Origin: Atriophallophorus winterbourni
Taxonomy: Eukaryota; Platyhelminthes; Trematoda; Plagiorchiida; Microphallidae
Direction of reading: 5' to 3'
Assembly (NCBI GenBank): GCA_013407085.1
Contig: JACCGJ010000655.1
Coordinates: forward strand, 62,001 to 126,000
Length of the DNA stretch: 64,000 nt
The position numbers were made by a program, and so were the translations under genes. Below are positions 62,673 through 64,000 of the stretch, one piece after another. Under the pieces are notes generated by a model, which ran no database searches, was not told the DNA's origin, and worked only from the letters and a program-made list of their open reading frames with translations. How positions within the stretch are numbered: position 1 is the stretch's first letter; every line of letters begins with the position of its first letter.

Positions 62673-64000
62673 ATGCATAACTCTAGCTCAGTTACACGAT
62701 TGTCCAACCCTGCGAACTTACGTAAGTCACACTATCTACGTTTGTCCACTGATGACGATGCCATGGTATCCAGTCAAGCTGGTGTCGGAGTCGTCTTGAG
62801 TGAGCGAGCTGAGGTCGCACTGTTAGACTGGATCCCAGTCGACAGTCGCCTTTGTGCAGTAAGACTACAGGGTTCGTGCAAAAAAGGCCGATTTCGCAAC
62901 CAATCCCGCGACCTGTTTGTGGTTGCTGCCTATGCACCGACTAATTGTAGCTCTGAACTTGACAAGGATGAGTTTTATGGAAGATTACAAGAACTCATTA
63001 GACTTGCATCGAGGAGTGACATCGTTGTCCTAGCTGGAGACATGAATGCACGTGTAGGCCGTCTATCTTTAAACGAGCATTTCGTGGGTGGACGGTTTGG
63101 TCTCGATTGTCATCGTAATGACAACGGCGAAAGATTGCTTAACTTGTGCTCAGAGCACAGACTGTACCTTGCCAGCACTAACTTCCGCCATTCGAAGCGT
63201 CACTGCTCCACTTGGAGATCTCCATCGGCGGCCTTGTTCACGCAAATTGACCATATTGCTATCAGCTACTCCTGGCGAGGGAGTGTGCAAGATTGCCGCT
63301 CCTACTGGGGCACCTGTCTAGAGTCCGATCATGCGTTAGTCTGTGCTAAGCTCTCGATGCGTTTTGGTGGGAAACGTAGAAATGTTGCAAGGCAGTTGAA
63401 TGTTGCTAGGCTTAACGATCTCCCGGTTCTCCGAGGGTTTCAGGCCAATTTGAGTCTGCATCTGTCTACAGTTCCCCAAAATAGTATCGATGACCAATGG
63501 AGTGGGATTCAAACCTCCTTGGAAACAGCCGCGTTGGATAGTTGTGGGTTGACATCCCGTGTAGCTCAGCACTGGGTTTCTGCGAATTCTCTCCAATTAA
63601 TGGACCAACGTCGGTTGCTTTCTGCTGATAGCATACATGATGCGTCACGAAGGCTTATTAAACGTAAACTGGTTGCCAGTTTGAGAACCGACAGGGAAAG
63701 TTGGTGGAGTTCTAAGGCTACGGAAATGGAATCTGCGGCAGCTGTAGGCAATTTCAGAAAATTGTTCCAACTCATCAGAACAACTGGAAGCGGGCGACCA
63801 GGCATCAGTGAGTTGATACGTGAAGCAGATGGTTTGCCAGTTTTTAACATGCACAGACGCATGGAGCGATGGGCAGAACATTTTGAAGCACAGTTTAACT
63901 GGCCTTCTGCACCCACTGATTTCGAGAATACGGAACACTGTACCCCATGGTCGATTTCTCTTGAGGCTCCGACTCAATCAGAGATTTACAGTGTAGTCCG
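62673..64000 (+). pseudogene. RTE-type LINE endonuclease and linker, open to the window end
   Basis: A frame without a stop from ATG 62673 to the window edge (about 440 codons). APE endonuclease boxes: GVGVVLSERAEVALLDW, VVAAYAPTNCSSELD, VVLAGDMNARVG, STWRSP and ESDHALVCAK. The linker has RESWWSSKATEMESAAAVGN, LFQLIRTTGSGRPG and RWAEHFEAQFNWP. The N-terminal WN-x-R-T box is missing, so it is 5'-truncated although its remaining ORF is intact. Same family as LINE G. Confidence 0.85.

Overview
The window looks like nuclear DNA of a digenean flatworm (fluke). Three things point there: Ty3/gypsy elements of the CsRn1 type with a CHCC Gag zinc knuckle and a tRNA-Trp-like primer site, a host gene that starts with introns of only 29-72 nt and continues with multi-kilobase introns full of LINEs, and dispersed hammerhead-ribozyme repeats. 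Moderate GC fits a liver, lung or intestinal fluke better than a schistosome, but the species cannot be fixed from the sequence. No prokaryotic operon, rRNA, canonical tRNA or CRISPR array was seen.

Bases 1-18150 are nested transposable elements. The 3' part of one gypsy element (2-3914) is followed by a stray LTR piece, a minus-strand CR1/Jockey-like LINE (about 3990-6600), and then a second, decayed gypsy element (about 7311-12319). The second gypsy lies between the arms of a 1,096-bp inverted duplication (6211-7306 and 13566-14661) whose coordinates match with no net indel. The right arm opens from a tandem array (13018-13862) in which each unit carries a complete type-I hammerhead ribozyme fold. 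A nearly full LINE (ORF1 with PHD-like finger, endonuclease, RT) occupies 14640-17540 on the minus strand. A copy of a 0.5-kb repeat (family E) reaches almost to the host promoter.

Bases 18277-62464 hold one plus-strand host gene, the GPI inositol-deacylase PGAP1 (ER membrane, GPI-anchor remodelling). Five exons lie within 590 bp. At least 18 more are spread over 44 kb, and the gene runs off the right edge. Exon phases chain correctly for most junctions; three joins remain open (between 34472 and 35895, between 46455 and 53598, and the 3' end). The lipase motif GHSMG is split by a 3.2-kb intron.

The introns hold LINE fragments of at least two clades, about 25 copies of a SINE-like family S whose (CATA)n tails have grown into two long tetranucleotide arrays, 3' ends of an RTE-type LINE (family D), family E repeats, and more than ten active-looking or decayed hammerhead motifs. 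One intron also contains a candidate three-exon gene on the opposite strand (45426-46022) with all junctions in phase 0 and a polyadenylation signal. The window ends in an open RTE-type LINE ORF (62673-64000).
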